64,000 nt of DNA, from assembly GCF_006658505.1 (NCBI RefSeq), contig NZ_VFUZ01000008.1, forward strand, positions 176,129-240,128. Reading direction: 5' to 3'. A model generated the notes under the pieces. The model was not told where the DNA came from. It saw nothing but the letters and a program-made list of their open reading frames with translations, and did not search any database. The translations under genes and the position numbers were made by a program. Every line of letters starts with the position of its first letter. Within the stretch, counting starts at the first letter, position 1. The DNA is from Mesorhizobium sp. B2-4-15. GTDB taxonomy: Bacteria; Pseudomonadota; Alphaproteobacteria; Rhizobiales; Rhizobiaceae. Positions 17,484 to 28,544 of the stretch are shown piece after piece.

Positions 17484-18422
17484 ATGAAGAGGCGCACAGT
17501 TACGCTCCGAAAAAGTTTGCATGCGCTGATTGCCGCCGCTCCGCTGCTGATGGCGGCGTGGCAGGCTGTTGTCCCGGCCCATGCCGAAGAGGCGCCGTTC
17601 ATCTCCATCGTCACCGGGCTGGCGCCAGACGACCTGCTCAATGTCCGCACCAAGCCATCGCCGATCGGCAAGACCGAGACCCGTCTGGCCGCTGGCGCCA
17701 GCGTCAGGAATCTCGGCTGCAACGATATTGACGGGCATCAATGGTGCAAGATCGTGTCGGACAATCCCCGGGCAACTGGCTGGGCCCCCGCGCGCTATCT
17801 CGTTCCCGTCAACCCGGCGGCCGTATCTGACGCGGACCAACAGGCGGATGCCGGCACCGAGGACGCGGGCGCGGCTGCCGATGTGAACACCGACGGGGAC
17901 AGGGTGGCGGCCGCCGATCCCGCCCAGCCGCTGGCACCTCCGGCCGACCTGGCGGCAAGGTTGGGGCGCGCGGCTCATCCAGCCGCCCCTGAACCGCCGA
18001 TGAAATCGGCCGCCGACACCGCCATGCAGGATGCCTACGGCCTGGCATTGGCCGCTGCCGAAACCCCGTCGACCGGTGAGGTGGCCACACCTGCCCAGGA
18101 CCCGCAGACCGTCGCGGAACTGCCGCATCAGTCAGACGCTCTCGCCAGTGGCGGCGCTGTCGAGATTCCCTGCGCCCGCAATGTCGGCCAACCGATGACC
18201 CGCTGCGCGGCAACAGTCCTGCATAAGGGTACGGACAAGGCCGAAGTGACGGTGACCTGGCCCGACGGCGGCACCCGTGTCATCTCGTTCGACGGTGGCC
18301 GGCCGGCCGGCTCGGACGCCCAAGGCGATTTCCGCTTCACCCGCGAAGGCAGCCTCAGCATGATCCGCGTCGGGGTGTCGGAACGGTTCGAGATCACCGA
18401 CGCGGTGGCGTTCGGGGAATAG
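17484..18422 (+). CDS. Exported bacterial-SH3-domain protein
   Basis: The 312-residue product has a signal peptide (to about residue 34, AHA) and an SH3b-like domain (about 36-110). This has the diagnostic LNVRTKPSPIGKTETRLAAGA and WCKI...GWAPARYLVPV. An acidic, Ala/Pro-rich linker (110-225) leads to a C-terminal beta-rich domain with two cysteines (EIPCARNVGQPMTRCAA). SH3b domains commonly bind cell-wall peptides. The C-terminal domain recurs in rhizobial SH3 proteins, but I know no function for it. The gene stands alone upstream of carB. Confidence 0.82.
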   Translation: MKRRTVTLRKSLHALIAAAPLLMAAWQAVVPAHAEEAPFISIVTGLAPDDLLNVRTKPSPIGKTETRLAAGASVRNLGCNDIDGHQWCKIVSDNPRATGWAPARYLVPVNPAAVSDADQQADAGTEDAGAAADVNTDGDRVAAADPAQPLAPPADLAARLGRAAHPAAPEPPMKSAADTAMQDAYGLALAAAETPSTGEVATPAQDPQTVAELPHQSDALASGGAVEIPCARNVGQPMTRCAATVLHKGTDKAEVTVTWPDGGTRVISFDGGRPAGSDAQGDFRFTREGSLSMIRVGVSERFEITDAVAFGE

Positions 18423-18430
18423 TTTCTAAA

Positions 18431-18519
18431 GGCAGTAGGGCAGTAGGGCAGTAAGGCAATATGTGAAGTGCCTGGAGTCGCTTGCCCTACTGCCCTACTG
18501 CCCTACTGCCCTACTGCAT
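18431..18519. repeat. Heptanucleotide repeats in inverted orientation
   Basis: Three copies of GGCAGTA-type heptamers on the left (GGCAGTAGGGCAGTAGGGCAGTA) face four TGCCCTAC units on the right, about 40 bases apart. The transcript could fold into a long hairpin. Slippage at such repeats can vary copy number. It lies directly after the SH3 gene. Confidence 0.7.
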
Positions 18520-18590
18520 TTTCGGGGTTACATCCCGCAAAACTCTTCCCTATAAGGCCCTCCTAGCCTGATACCAGAATCGCAAGCACA

Positions 18591-18619
18591 ACCGGCCGGG
18601 TCTTCCCGTCCCGGTTTTT
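18591..18619 (+). terminator. Terminator/attenuator-like hairpin in the carB leader
   Basis: ACCGG-C-CGGG TCTT CCCG-TC-CCGGT forms a stem-loop followed by a run of T. It ends 34 bases before the carB start, so it may end the preceding transcript or attenuate carB. Confidence 0.55.
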
Positions 18620-18652
18620 CGTGCAAGCCGCTCGCCGAACGGAATTTCGAAC

Positions 18653-22156
<3,504 letters not shown>

Positions 22157-22168
22157 GGTGATTAGTTC

Positions 22169-22195
22169 CCTTCTCCCCGTTCAACGGGGAGAAGG
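22169..22195. repeat. CTTCTCCCC/GGGGAGAAG hairpin of a dispersed repeat
   Basis: CCTTCTCCCCGTT and AACGGGGAGAAGG face each other across one base, followed by GCCGGCAGGCGGATGAGGGGCAG. The same unit appears as an inverted pair at about 62580-62760. It lies directly after carB and may also act as its terminator stem, although it lacks a T-run. Confidence 0.65.
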
Positions 22196-22248
22196 TGCCG
22201 GCAGGCGGATGAGGGGCAGCGCCATCTGACCATCAGCAGGAGCCCCTA

Positions 22249-22506
22249 CTAACTTGGTAGGTTCAATAGTCCTTGCTTCCAGAGAACCCGAAGTCGATTT
22301 CGAATGTTCATTGCGACCTGCCCCGCGTTTAGTCGGTCGTACTTGGAATGGGTATCCATCAATCCGTTGAGACGTGCGATCTTATGAAGCGCCTCAATGT
22401 CCGTCACCCCGTCAGGCCGTTTGTAATGAGGAGCAATAATTGCTTCCCATTCACGGTTCTCAGGCCGTCTTGACCACGCGTCGCGTTGATCGGTGGTAAT
22501 ATCCAT
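22249..22506 (-). CDS. Small hypothetical protein
   Basis: The 85-residue soluble protein has a charged, partly helical sequence (DAWSRRPENREWEAIIAPHY at the N-terminus, NIRNRLRVLWKQGLLNLPS at the C-terminus). It resembles small uncharacterised proteins I have seen in Rhizobiales, but I cannot name a family. The start ATG 22506 is preceded by GGGGGC. It lies on the edge of a low-GC accessory patch and points away from the coiled-coil membrane gene. The 284 bases to that gene contain AT-rich sequence and a small palindrome. Confidence 0.6.
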   Translation of the reverse strand: MDITTDQRDAWSRRPENREWEAIIAPHYKRPDGVTDIEALHKIARLNGLMDTHSKYDRLNAGQVAMNIRNRLRVLWKQGLLNLPS

Positions 22507-22750
22507 CGCTTGCCCCCTATCAGTTGGTTTCAGCTTAGCGCGAAAGTAAGCCTTGCAAAAGCGGGGCCGATCCTAACCTCCGGGTAGAAACCTAAGCACC
22601 CCACGTTTTCGTCGAGAACGCGCGCAACCAAAGTAAAATCTGACCGAGACCGATTCCGGCAGGAAATGGGGGTGCTAGACACAGGGGCTCTCTGTTCGCA
22701 ATTGCCTGTGCATACGGGTGGAAAATAGTTTTCTGACAGTGCATCTTAAT

Positions 22751-22765
22751 ATAGGATCAGCCTAT
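22751..22765. promoter_or_regulatory. Small palindrome upstream of the coiled-coil membrane gene
   Basis: ATAGG ATCAG CCTAT lies 26 bases before the ATG, in AT-rich sequence. Its position suits an operator, but this rests on symmetry alone. Confidence 0.3.
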
Positions 22766-22790
22766 TTTAATGATTTGAAAGTGAATTTTG

Positions 22791-24203
22791 ATGGCCAGCG
22801 TTGAAGCAGCGGATCCTATTGAAGCTAGTTCGCTGGCGCCACCAAGCGAACTGGATTTATCTCGAATCGAAGAATTGGCTGCCACACCGCTTCCGGTTCC
22901 CAAGGATATTGATATTTCTTTCTTTTCGCATCGAACACGAAAGTCCACTCAACTAATTGGTAACAGAAACGAAAATATAACCTTGCGAGCTAGAAGAGAA
23001 TGGTGGGGCTTCGATCTAATTGACACCATCTATGTGACCCATATAAAGGTATATGCGGCAGGATATGAGGACAATCACGAACTTGAACTTAGCTTGATCG
23101 ACAGCTCTAGCGGAAGGCGAGTTGAAGAATCGCGAAGATTCAACGGAGAATCATTTAGTTTCGAGCCAAAACGCTTTATAAGCGGATTTGGATTGAGACC
23201 AAGTGAGCGACTATGGAAAATTGCTGACATCAAAAGAATAGAGATCAGCGGAATAGAGCAGAAATACTTCTCAGATGTTGTAAATATTTTTGAAAATATT
23301 TCACGAGAACGAGAGAGAATCGAGTCATCTCTAAAGGAATACCTTGAGGAGGCCAAGGAATCCTTCTTAAAAACAGAATTGAACACGAAAGAAATCGCGG
23401 AGCAAGCCCGCGAAATCGGCGAAAACGGAAATAAAATAGATGAACTTGGCAAAAATATAGCTGAGCTATTGGAGTCACGTGATGATATCCAGAAGAAAAT
23501 CGCGATAGGCGCCTCTGTCGAAAAAGAACAAAACGAAAGAGTGCAGGCTATCGATCTGAACATCGCCAAATTAAACGGGGATAGAAGAACGATAAGCACG
23601 GAAATATCAAAACGAGAGATCGAGCTAAGAGAATTAAAAAGTAATATAAATCTGTTTCCTACAGAAATAGCCGGTTATGTAAAGCAAGGAACAAATAACA
23701 TTAGGCTATACGCCGGAATATGCGTGGTGCCAATATTGATCATTGGGTTAGTGACAAATAGGTTGTTTTCCAACTCAGAACGCTTGCTCAATTTTTTTCT
23801 GGAAAATAGCAAAATCGGCATCATAGAGTTTTTGATATCTCGGGCACCATATGTTATAATATCTGCATCCGTTCTTCTGGTATGCTATTCAATTCTTTAT
23901 AGGTTGATATCAGAGATTATAAATATAAATAGAAGACGGCAGGATCTATACAAGATAAGTATCATTGCAACAGATGTCTCATATGCATCTCAAGATGGTA
24001 TGGAGCTATCCGACGATGAGCGATATGAATTGCGAACACAGACCAAGATTGAGATGCTGAAGGAGCATCTCAGGCACCACATGAGTGAGGATTACTCGTA
24101 CACCCCGAAGAAAAACTACGCGAGTCGGCTGTTATCGATTCTTTTGAAACGAGAACACACACACGGTGAAGAACTGGCCAAAGACGGCGAGACGGTGAAT
24201 TGA
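22791..24203 (+). CDS. AT-rich accessory gene: beta-domain, coiled coil and two membrane helices
   Basis: The 470-residue protein has no family that I recognise. Residues about 50-160 look beta-rich (ITLRARREWWGFDLIDTIYV, then ELELSLIDSS and FSFEPKRFISGFGLRPSER), perhaps a jelly-roll ligand domain. Residues 165-290 are a long Lys/Glu-rich coiled coil. Two membrane helices follow (about 305-327 and 352-376), then a charged cytosolic tail of about 90 residues. Base and codon use are far more AT-rich than the neighbours, a sign of recent transfer. The ATG at 22791 has only a weak upstream GAAAGTG. The layout resembles membrane effectors or sensors of defence islands, but that is only an analogy. 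Confidence 0.8.
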   Translation: MASVEAADPIEASSLAPPSELDLSRIEELAATPLPVPKDIDISFFSHRTRKSTQLIGNRNENITLRARREWWGFDLIDTIYVTHIKVYAAGYEDNHELELSLIDSSSGRRVEESRRFNGESFSFEPKRFISGFGLRPSERLWKIADIKRIEISGIEQKYFSDVVNIFENISRERERIESSLKEYLEEAKESFLKTELNTKEIAEQAREIGENGNKIDELGKNIAELLESRDDIQKKIAIGASVEKEQNERVQAIDLNIAKLNGDRRTISTEISKREIELRELKSNINLFPTEIAGYVKQGTNNIRLYAGICVVPILIIGLVTNRLFSNSERLLNFFLENSKIGIIEFLISRAPYVIISASVLLVCYSILYRLISEIININRRRQDLYKISIIATDVSYASQDGMELSDDERYELRTQTKIEMLKEHLRHHMSEDYSYTPKKNYASRLLSILLKREHTHGEELAKDGETVN

Positions 24204-24239
24204 AGACAATAGGGCTATCACGAAGAACATCCTCAGTTA

Positions 24240-24627
24240 GCCCCTTCCCCACTGCCACACACTGAATCTCAATATCAAACTCCATCGGCCATGACGCCAC
24301 CGACACGAAACTCCGCGCCGGCGGGTTCACGCTGAAACACTTCGCGTAGACCCGGCTGATGACGTTGTAGAAGCCGGAATTGACGGCGTAGATGCGCACC
24401 ATCACCGCGTTTCCAGCGAGCCGCTTTCAGGCAATGTTTCAGCGTTTCAGCGGCGCCTCGGTCTGGACCGCGATGTCGCCGTGCACCATCTCGCTGGTCA
24501 CCATGCCGACCGGCGGCGTCGCCGGGATGAACACGAAGCCGTTGGCCTTCACCGCTGTCGAGCAGGGCGGGGCAAGCGCCCGCACCTTGTCCGGCATGAC
24601 GGGCACTTCGAGTCCCGCCTTCTTCAT
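24240..24627 (-). pseudogene. Frameshifted RidA/YjgF (reactive-intermediate deaminase) gene
   Basis: RidA homology is continuous but spread over three frames. The N-terminal part from ATG 24627 (KKAGLEVPVMPDKVRALAPP ... VHGDIAVQTEAPLK) is followed in a second frame by ETLKHCLKAA. A third frame gives VMVRIYAVNSGFYNVISRVY ... PPARSFVSVASWPMEFDIEI. At least two frameshifts near 24400-24440 break it. An intact copy would be about 128 residues and would hydrolyse reactive enamines/imines. Its 3' end abuts the AT-rich gene. Confidence 0.85.
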
Positions 24628-24662
24628 GGTGATCTCCTGGGTGAGGCTGGCGCTCTACGAGG

Positions 24663-24815
24663 ACCCCCACCCGGACCTGCGGTCCGACCTCCCCACAAGG
24701 GGGAGGTGGGAGCCCGGGCATCGTTCGGCGACACGCTTCACGGCTTTAGCCGAGGCGGCACCGTCGACTTACCTCCCCCTTGTGGGGAGGTCGGACCGCA
24801 GGTCCGGGTGGGGGT
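24663..24815. repeat. Perfect 45-bp inverted repeat
   Basis: Arm 24663-24707 is the exact reverse complement of arm 24771-24815, with 63 bases between. The arms contain ACCCGGACC and the CCTCCCCACAAGGGGGAGG hairpin also found at about 13757-13845. Identical 45-bp arms imply recent duplication/inversion or ongoing correction. Confidence 0.9.
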
Positions 24816-24833
24816 ATTCGTAAAGCGATAGCG

Positions 24834-25050
24834 CTATGGTTCAAGCGAGCTTATCGCGCCGCTCGGCGAACGCCGGCGCATAGTCCGCACCTCACCCCTG
24901 CCCCAGATAGGGCGAGCCGTTCTTGTCCAGGAGCCGGCCATTGGCGTCGGGCTCATCATGTCGATGTCGGAACGGTGATGACATCGTCCAGGGAGGGATG
25001 CCGATCTATTCGTGGCGGCGGAGGCCCATGGCTCCACGCAATTTGCCAAG
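24834..25050. other. Possible decayed coding sequence between two large inverted repeats
   Basis: The minus strand contains short protein-like tracts such as ANGRLLDKNGSPYLGQG, broken by stops and frame changes. I cannot assign a family. It separates the two long inverted repeats. Confidence 0.25.
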
Positions 25051-25077
25051 GCGTCCGGTATCCGACGTGGCGCTCCA

Positions 25078-25241
25078 CGGCGCCCCCCTCTGTCCTGCCG
25101 GACATCTCCCCCACAAGGGGGAAGATCGGCCGATATTGCGGCCTTCGCCAGTTTTCAACGTTGCAAAAGAAAAGCCGGCGCCCGAGCTGCCAATCTCCCC
25201 ACCTGTGGGGGAGATGTCCGGCAGGACAGAGGGGGGCGCCG
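25078..25241. repeat. Perfect 38-bp inverted repeat of a second family
   Basis: Arms 25078-25115 and 25204-25241 are exact reverse complements (CGGCGCCCCCCTCTGTCCTG... against ...CAGGACAGAGGGGGGCGCCG). The symmetry extends outward imperfectly (GGCGCTCCA / TAGAGCGCC). It differs from the 24663 family except for a shared CCCCCACA core. Confidence 0.88.
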
Positions 25242-25284
25242 TAGAGCGCCATCTTTAACCGTTCAGCCCTTGCCGACCGAGCCC

Positions 25285-25848
25285 TCACCCCTGATGCGCG
25301 GCGCCCAGTTCCTTCACATGCTTCTCGTGCATCTTCAGCACCGGCAGCGTCTTCTTGGCGAATTCCTTCATCGCCGGATCGTCGCCCGATTGCGCATAGG
25401 TGCTGAACATGGCCACCGCATCCCTGTGCGCGTCGGTCTGCATCTGGATATATTTTTGGTCAAACGCCTTGCCGCTGGCGCCCTTCAGCTCGTCGAGCAT
25501 CTGCTGCTCCTTCGGCTGCAAGGCAGGCCCGGCGGGCTTGACCGAAGCGGTGGTCTGGCCCTTGCTCAGCGCCGCCTTGAAGTCCTCCCCAGCCTTGGTG
25601 TGATCCTTGATCATCCGGCTGGCGAAAGCCTTGACGTCTTTCGACGACGATTTTTCCTCGGCGAGCTTGCTCGACTGGATTTCGAACTCATTGGCGCTGG
25701 GCACCGTCGTGACGAAGGTTTGGGTGTCGACCTTGCTGTCGGCCATCACAGGCGCGACCGTGTTCGATTTGGTGCCGTTCGTTTGGGCAAGCACGGCCGG
25801 CGCGCTGGCAAGCAGGGCCGCGGCTGCCACAATCAGAAGCGTTTTCAT
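25285..25848 (-). CDS. Exported DUF4142 (ferritin-like) protein
   Basis: The 187-residue product has a signal peptide ending AVLAQ and a helical DUF4142 domain: ANEFEIQSSKLAEEKSSSKD, ASRMIKDHTKAGEDF, QMQTDAHRDAV and LPVLKMHEKHVKEL. The conserved His residues in these helices suggest metal binding in the ferritin-like fold. Members are periplasmic and often linked to stress; the exact role is unknown. ATG 25848 has GGAGA upstream. It lies next to, and in the same direction as, the DUF899 gene. Confidence 0.87.
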   Translation of the reverse strand: MKTLLIVAAAALLASAPAVLAQTNGTKSNTVAPVMADSKVDTQTFVTTVPSANEFEIQSSKLAEEKSSSKDVKAFASRMIKDHTKAGEDFKAALSKGQTTASVKPAGPALQPKEQQMLDELKGASGKAFDQKYIQMQTDAHRDAVAMFSTYAQSGDDPAMKEFAKKTLPVLKMHEKHVKELGAAHQG

Positions 25849-25925
25849 CTGAAATCTCCGCTCGGAATGATCCTTCTGACTGTCCAACGCCGCAGACGCG
25901 CCGAGGTTGCGCGTTCTCTCTCCCC

Positions 25926-26669
25926 TCAGTGGCAGCACGACTCGCCATATTGCAGTTGCTCATGCCAGTCCGGCCGGCCTTCCGGGGTGAAATCCATCAG
26001 GTTCCACAGGATCTCGCAGGTGCCGATGGCACGCGGGTCCTGGCCGGGTTCGACAGGCGCGAAGCCGAGCTCCGACGACCAGGAATGCCGGATGCCGTCA
26101 CCGTCGCGATGGAACACCGACAGCAGCGGGATCTGCGCGCCATCCGCATCCTCGGCGTTGTAGTCGCGCTTGAAACTGTTTCCGGCCGACGAAACCAGCC
26201 GCATGTTCTTCCAGCCGCGGTCGCGGCCAAGCGCCGTCAGGTTTTCCAGCGCCGTCTTGGCCACCACGGCAAAGTTGAAGCCGGCCGCCTCGAGATGGCG
26301 AACCGCGCCGTCGAATTGGTCGAGCAGCGCCGTGCAGGAGGGGCACGGCTGGTCCTGCCTCGGCAGCTTCGCCGTCTCGCCGCCTGCCGCCACGTCGCGC
26401 GTTTCCTGCGGATGGCGCGGGAACATCATCTGATAGAGGATCAGCGTGTCCTTGCCGGGCGCAAACATCTCCGACAGTTTTACCCGCGTTGGCTTGCCGG
26501 CGATGTCCAGCCCATCGAACACATAGTCGCGTGGCACCAGGCCGCCCGGCGGCAGGGCGCGCCGTGCCTCGGCCACGGCTTCCATGGCGCGGCGCAGCTC
26601 GATTTCCTTTTTCAAGAGCTTTTCGCGGGCGGTGCGGTATCTGGCGGATTCGTTGGGAAAGGTGATCAT
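25926..26669 (-). CDS. DUF899 thioredoxin-like protein
   Basis: The 247-residue protein is a DUF899 family member with a thioredoxin-like fold. It has RALPPGGLVPRDYVFDG early, the CxxC motif in QPCPSCTALLDQFDGAVRHL (about residue 105-110), then WKNMRLVSSAGNSFKRDYNAE and the C-terminal GRPDWHEQLQYGESCCH. The function in the cytosol is not established; a redox role is inferred from CPSC and the CC near the end. ATG 26669 has AAGGAG 6 bases upstream. The same open frame runs on upstream only as a shadow of the permease gene. Confidence 0.85.
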   Translation of the reverse strand: MITFPNESARYRTAREKLLKKEIELRRAMEAVAEARRALPPGGLVPRDYVFDGLDIAGKPTRVKLSEMFAPGKDTLILYQMMFPRHPQETRDVAAGGETAKLPRQDQPCPSCTALLDQFDGAVRHLEAAGFNFAVVAKTALENLTALGRDRGWKNMRLVSSAGNSFKRDYNAEDADGAQIPLLSVFHRDGDGIRHSWSSELGFAPVEPGQDPRAIGTCEILWNLMDFTPEGRPDWHEQLQYGESCCH

Positions 26670-26770
26670 GATCGGCTCCTTCAGATCGTCGCGCCGGCGT
26701 CCCGGCAAGGGTACTCTACGACCCAAGGACGGGGCGCACCGACCGGTTCCTACATTTTTTCGACCGCTTC

Positions 26771-27595
26771 TCAGCCCTTTACTCCGCCCGCGGTAAGGCC
26801 GGAGACGATCTTGCGCTGGAAGATCAGCACCAGCACCACCAGGGGCACGGTGACGATCACCGACGCGGCCATGATGTTGCCCCACGGGATTTCGAACTGC
26901 GAATTGCCGGACAGCAGCGCGATCGCCACCGGCACGGTGCGCTGCGCATTGTTGGAAGTGAAGGTCAGCGCGAAGAGGAATTCGTTCCAGGCGCCGATGA
27001 AGGCGAGCAGCCCGGTGGTCGCCAGCGCCGGTCCCATCAGCGGCAGGAAGATGCGCGTGACGATGATCCATGGCGTCGCGCCATCGAGGATCGCCGCTTC
27101 CTCGAGCTCGACCGGCAGGTCGCGCACGAAGGTGGTGAGCACCCAGACGGTGAACGGCAGAGTGAAGATCATGTAGGAGAAGATCAGCGCCAACAGCGAA
27201 TTGTAGAGGCCGAACATGCGGACGATCTCGAACAGGCCGGCGAGCACCGCCACCTGCGGGAACATCGAGACCGACAGGATGGCCAGCAGCAGGGCCGAGC
27301 GGCCGCGGAAGCGAACGCGCGCCAGCGCGTAGGCCGCGGTGACGCCGAGCAGCAGCGACAGCGCAACCACCGCCCCGGAGACGACCAGCGAGTTCACCAG
27401 ATTGCGCGCGAAGGCGCCTTCGGTCAGCACGTTGCGGTAATTGCCGAGGCTGAAGGTCTTCGGCCAAAGACCGGGCTCGAAGAGCTCGGTCCCGGATTTC
27501 AGGCTGGTGACGATGGCGTAGTAGAACGGAAACACCGAGACGAAGACGATCACCAGAACCAGCAAATAGAAGGCCCCGCGCCGCACGATCCACAT
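26771..27595 (-). CDS. Sugar ABC transporter permease, MalG type
   Basis: The 274-residue permease has six predicted helices and the EAA loop ELEEAAILDGATPWIIVTRIFLPL that contacts the ATPase. It pairs with the MalF-type permease upstream. I chose ATG 27595 because GGAGG lies 9 bases before it and the previous gene stops just upstream (TGAGATG). An ATG at 27610 would lose this ribosome site. The ABC ATPase of the system is not encoded nearby, so a shared ATPase elsewhere (MsmK/UgpC type) is likely. Confidence 0.9.
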   Translation of the reverse strand: MWIVRRGAFYLLVLVIVFVSVFPFYYAIVTSLKSGTELFEPGLWPKTFSLGNYRNVLTEGAFARNLVNSLVVSGAVVALSLLLGVTAAYALARVRFRGRSALLLAILSVSMFPQVAVLAGLFEIVRMFGLYNSLLALIFSYMIFTLPFTVWVLTTFVRDLPVELEEAAILDGATPWIIVTRIFLPLMGPALATTGLLAFIGAWNEFLFALTFTSNNAQRTVPVAIALLSGNSQFEIPWGNIMAASVIVTVPLVVLVLIFQRKIVSGLTAGGVKG

Positions 27596-27596
27596 C

Positions 27597-28544
27597 TCAG
27601 CGGCCTCCATCCAGGCTTATCCGGCCGATCCGGATGTAGGCGATGGTGAGCAGGGCGAGGATCAGGAAGAACAGGGTCGAGGCGGCCGAGCCGTAGGCGA
27701 ACTTGTCGAACTCGAACAGGTTCTCCCGCGTAAACACCGACATCGACTTGGTGTTCACATTGTTGGGCGTCAGCACATAGATCAGGTCGAAGATGCGCAG
27801 CGCATCGAGCGCCCGGAAGATCACCGCCACCATCACCGCCGGGCGGATCAGCGGCAGGGTCACCCGCCAGAAGATCTGCCACGCATTGGCGCCGTCGAGC
27901 CTGGCGACCTCGACGATCTCGCCCGGCAGCATCTGCAGCGCGGCAAGGATGAGCAGCGCCATGAACGGCGTCGTCTTCCAGATATCGACGATCAGCACGG
28001 CCGCCATGGCGGTGTCGGGGCTGGCGGTCCAGGCGATCTTGTGGCTGATCAGGCCGAGATTGACCAGCACGACATTGATGATGCCGAACTGGTCGTTGAG
28101 CATCCACTGCCACATCTTGGCCGAGACGATCGTCGGGATCGCCCAGGGAATGAGGATCGCCGCCCTGACGATGCCGCGGCCAGGAAAGCTGGCGTTGAGC
28201 ACCAAAGCGACGATCGTGCCGAGAATCGTCTCGCAAGTCACCGAGATCGCCGCGAAGCGCACGGTGTTCCAGACCGCGCTCCACCAGACCGGATCGACGA
28301 GCAGCCCGTCATAGATCACCCGGCCGCTCGGCAGGCGCAGCACCGAGAGATAATTGTCGAAGCCGACGAACTGGCGGGCATCGAGGTCGGCCAGCGAGGC
28401 GTCTGTGAAGCTGAAATAGACGGTGCGGATGAGCGGCCAGCCGGCAACGGCGGCCAGCACCAGAAGCATCGGCGCCAGGAACAGCCATGCCGAGCGCACG
28501 CGCTGCGCCATCAGCCGCGAATGCCTGACAGGCGCGACGCTCAC
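27597..28544 (-). CDS. Sugar ABC transporter permease, MalF type
   Basis: The 315-residue permease starts with a GTG that overlaps the TGA of the substrate-binding protein gene by 4 bases (GTGA), so it is translationally coupled. It has six helices and the EAA loop PGEIVEVARLDGANAWQIFW...LPL. The N-terminus AWLFLAPMLLVLAAVAGWPLIRT is typical of the family. With the MalG-type permease and the binding protein it forms the membrane part of a carbohydrate importer. The substrate cannot be read from the sequence. Confidence 0.9.
   Translation of the reverse strand: MSVAPVRHSRLMAQRVRSAWLFLAPMLLVLAAVAGWPLIRTVYFSFTDASLADLDARQFVGFDNYLSVLRLPSGRVIYDGLLVDPVWWSAVWNTVRFAAISVTCETILGTIVALVLNASFPGRGIVRAAILIPWAIPTIVSAKMWQWMLNDQFGIINVVLVNLGLISHKIAWTASPDTAMAAVLIVDIWKTTPFMALLILAALQMLPGEIVEVARLDGANAWQIFWRVTLPLIRPAVMVAVIFRALDALRIFDLIYVLTPNNVNTKSMSVFTRENLFEFDKFAYGSAASTLFFLILALLTIAYIRIGRISLDGGR

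Noticed and set aside
25926..27593. 555-residue fusion of permease and DUF899
   Set aside because: The first 300 codons are a shadow of the MalG-type permease in another frame; DUF899 has its own ATG with AAGGAG at 26669.
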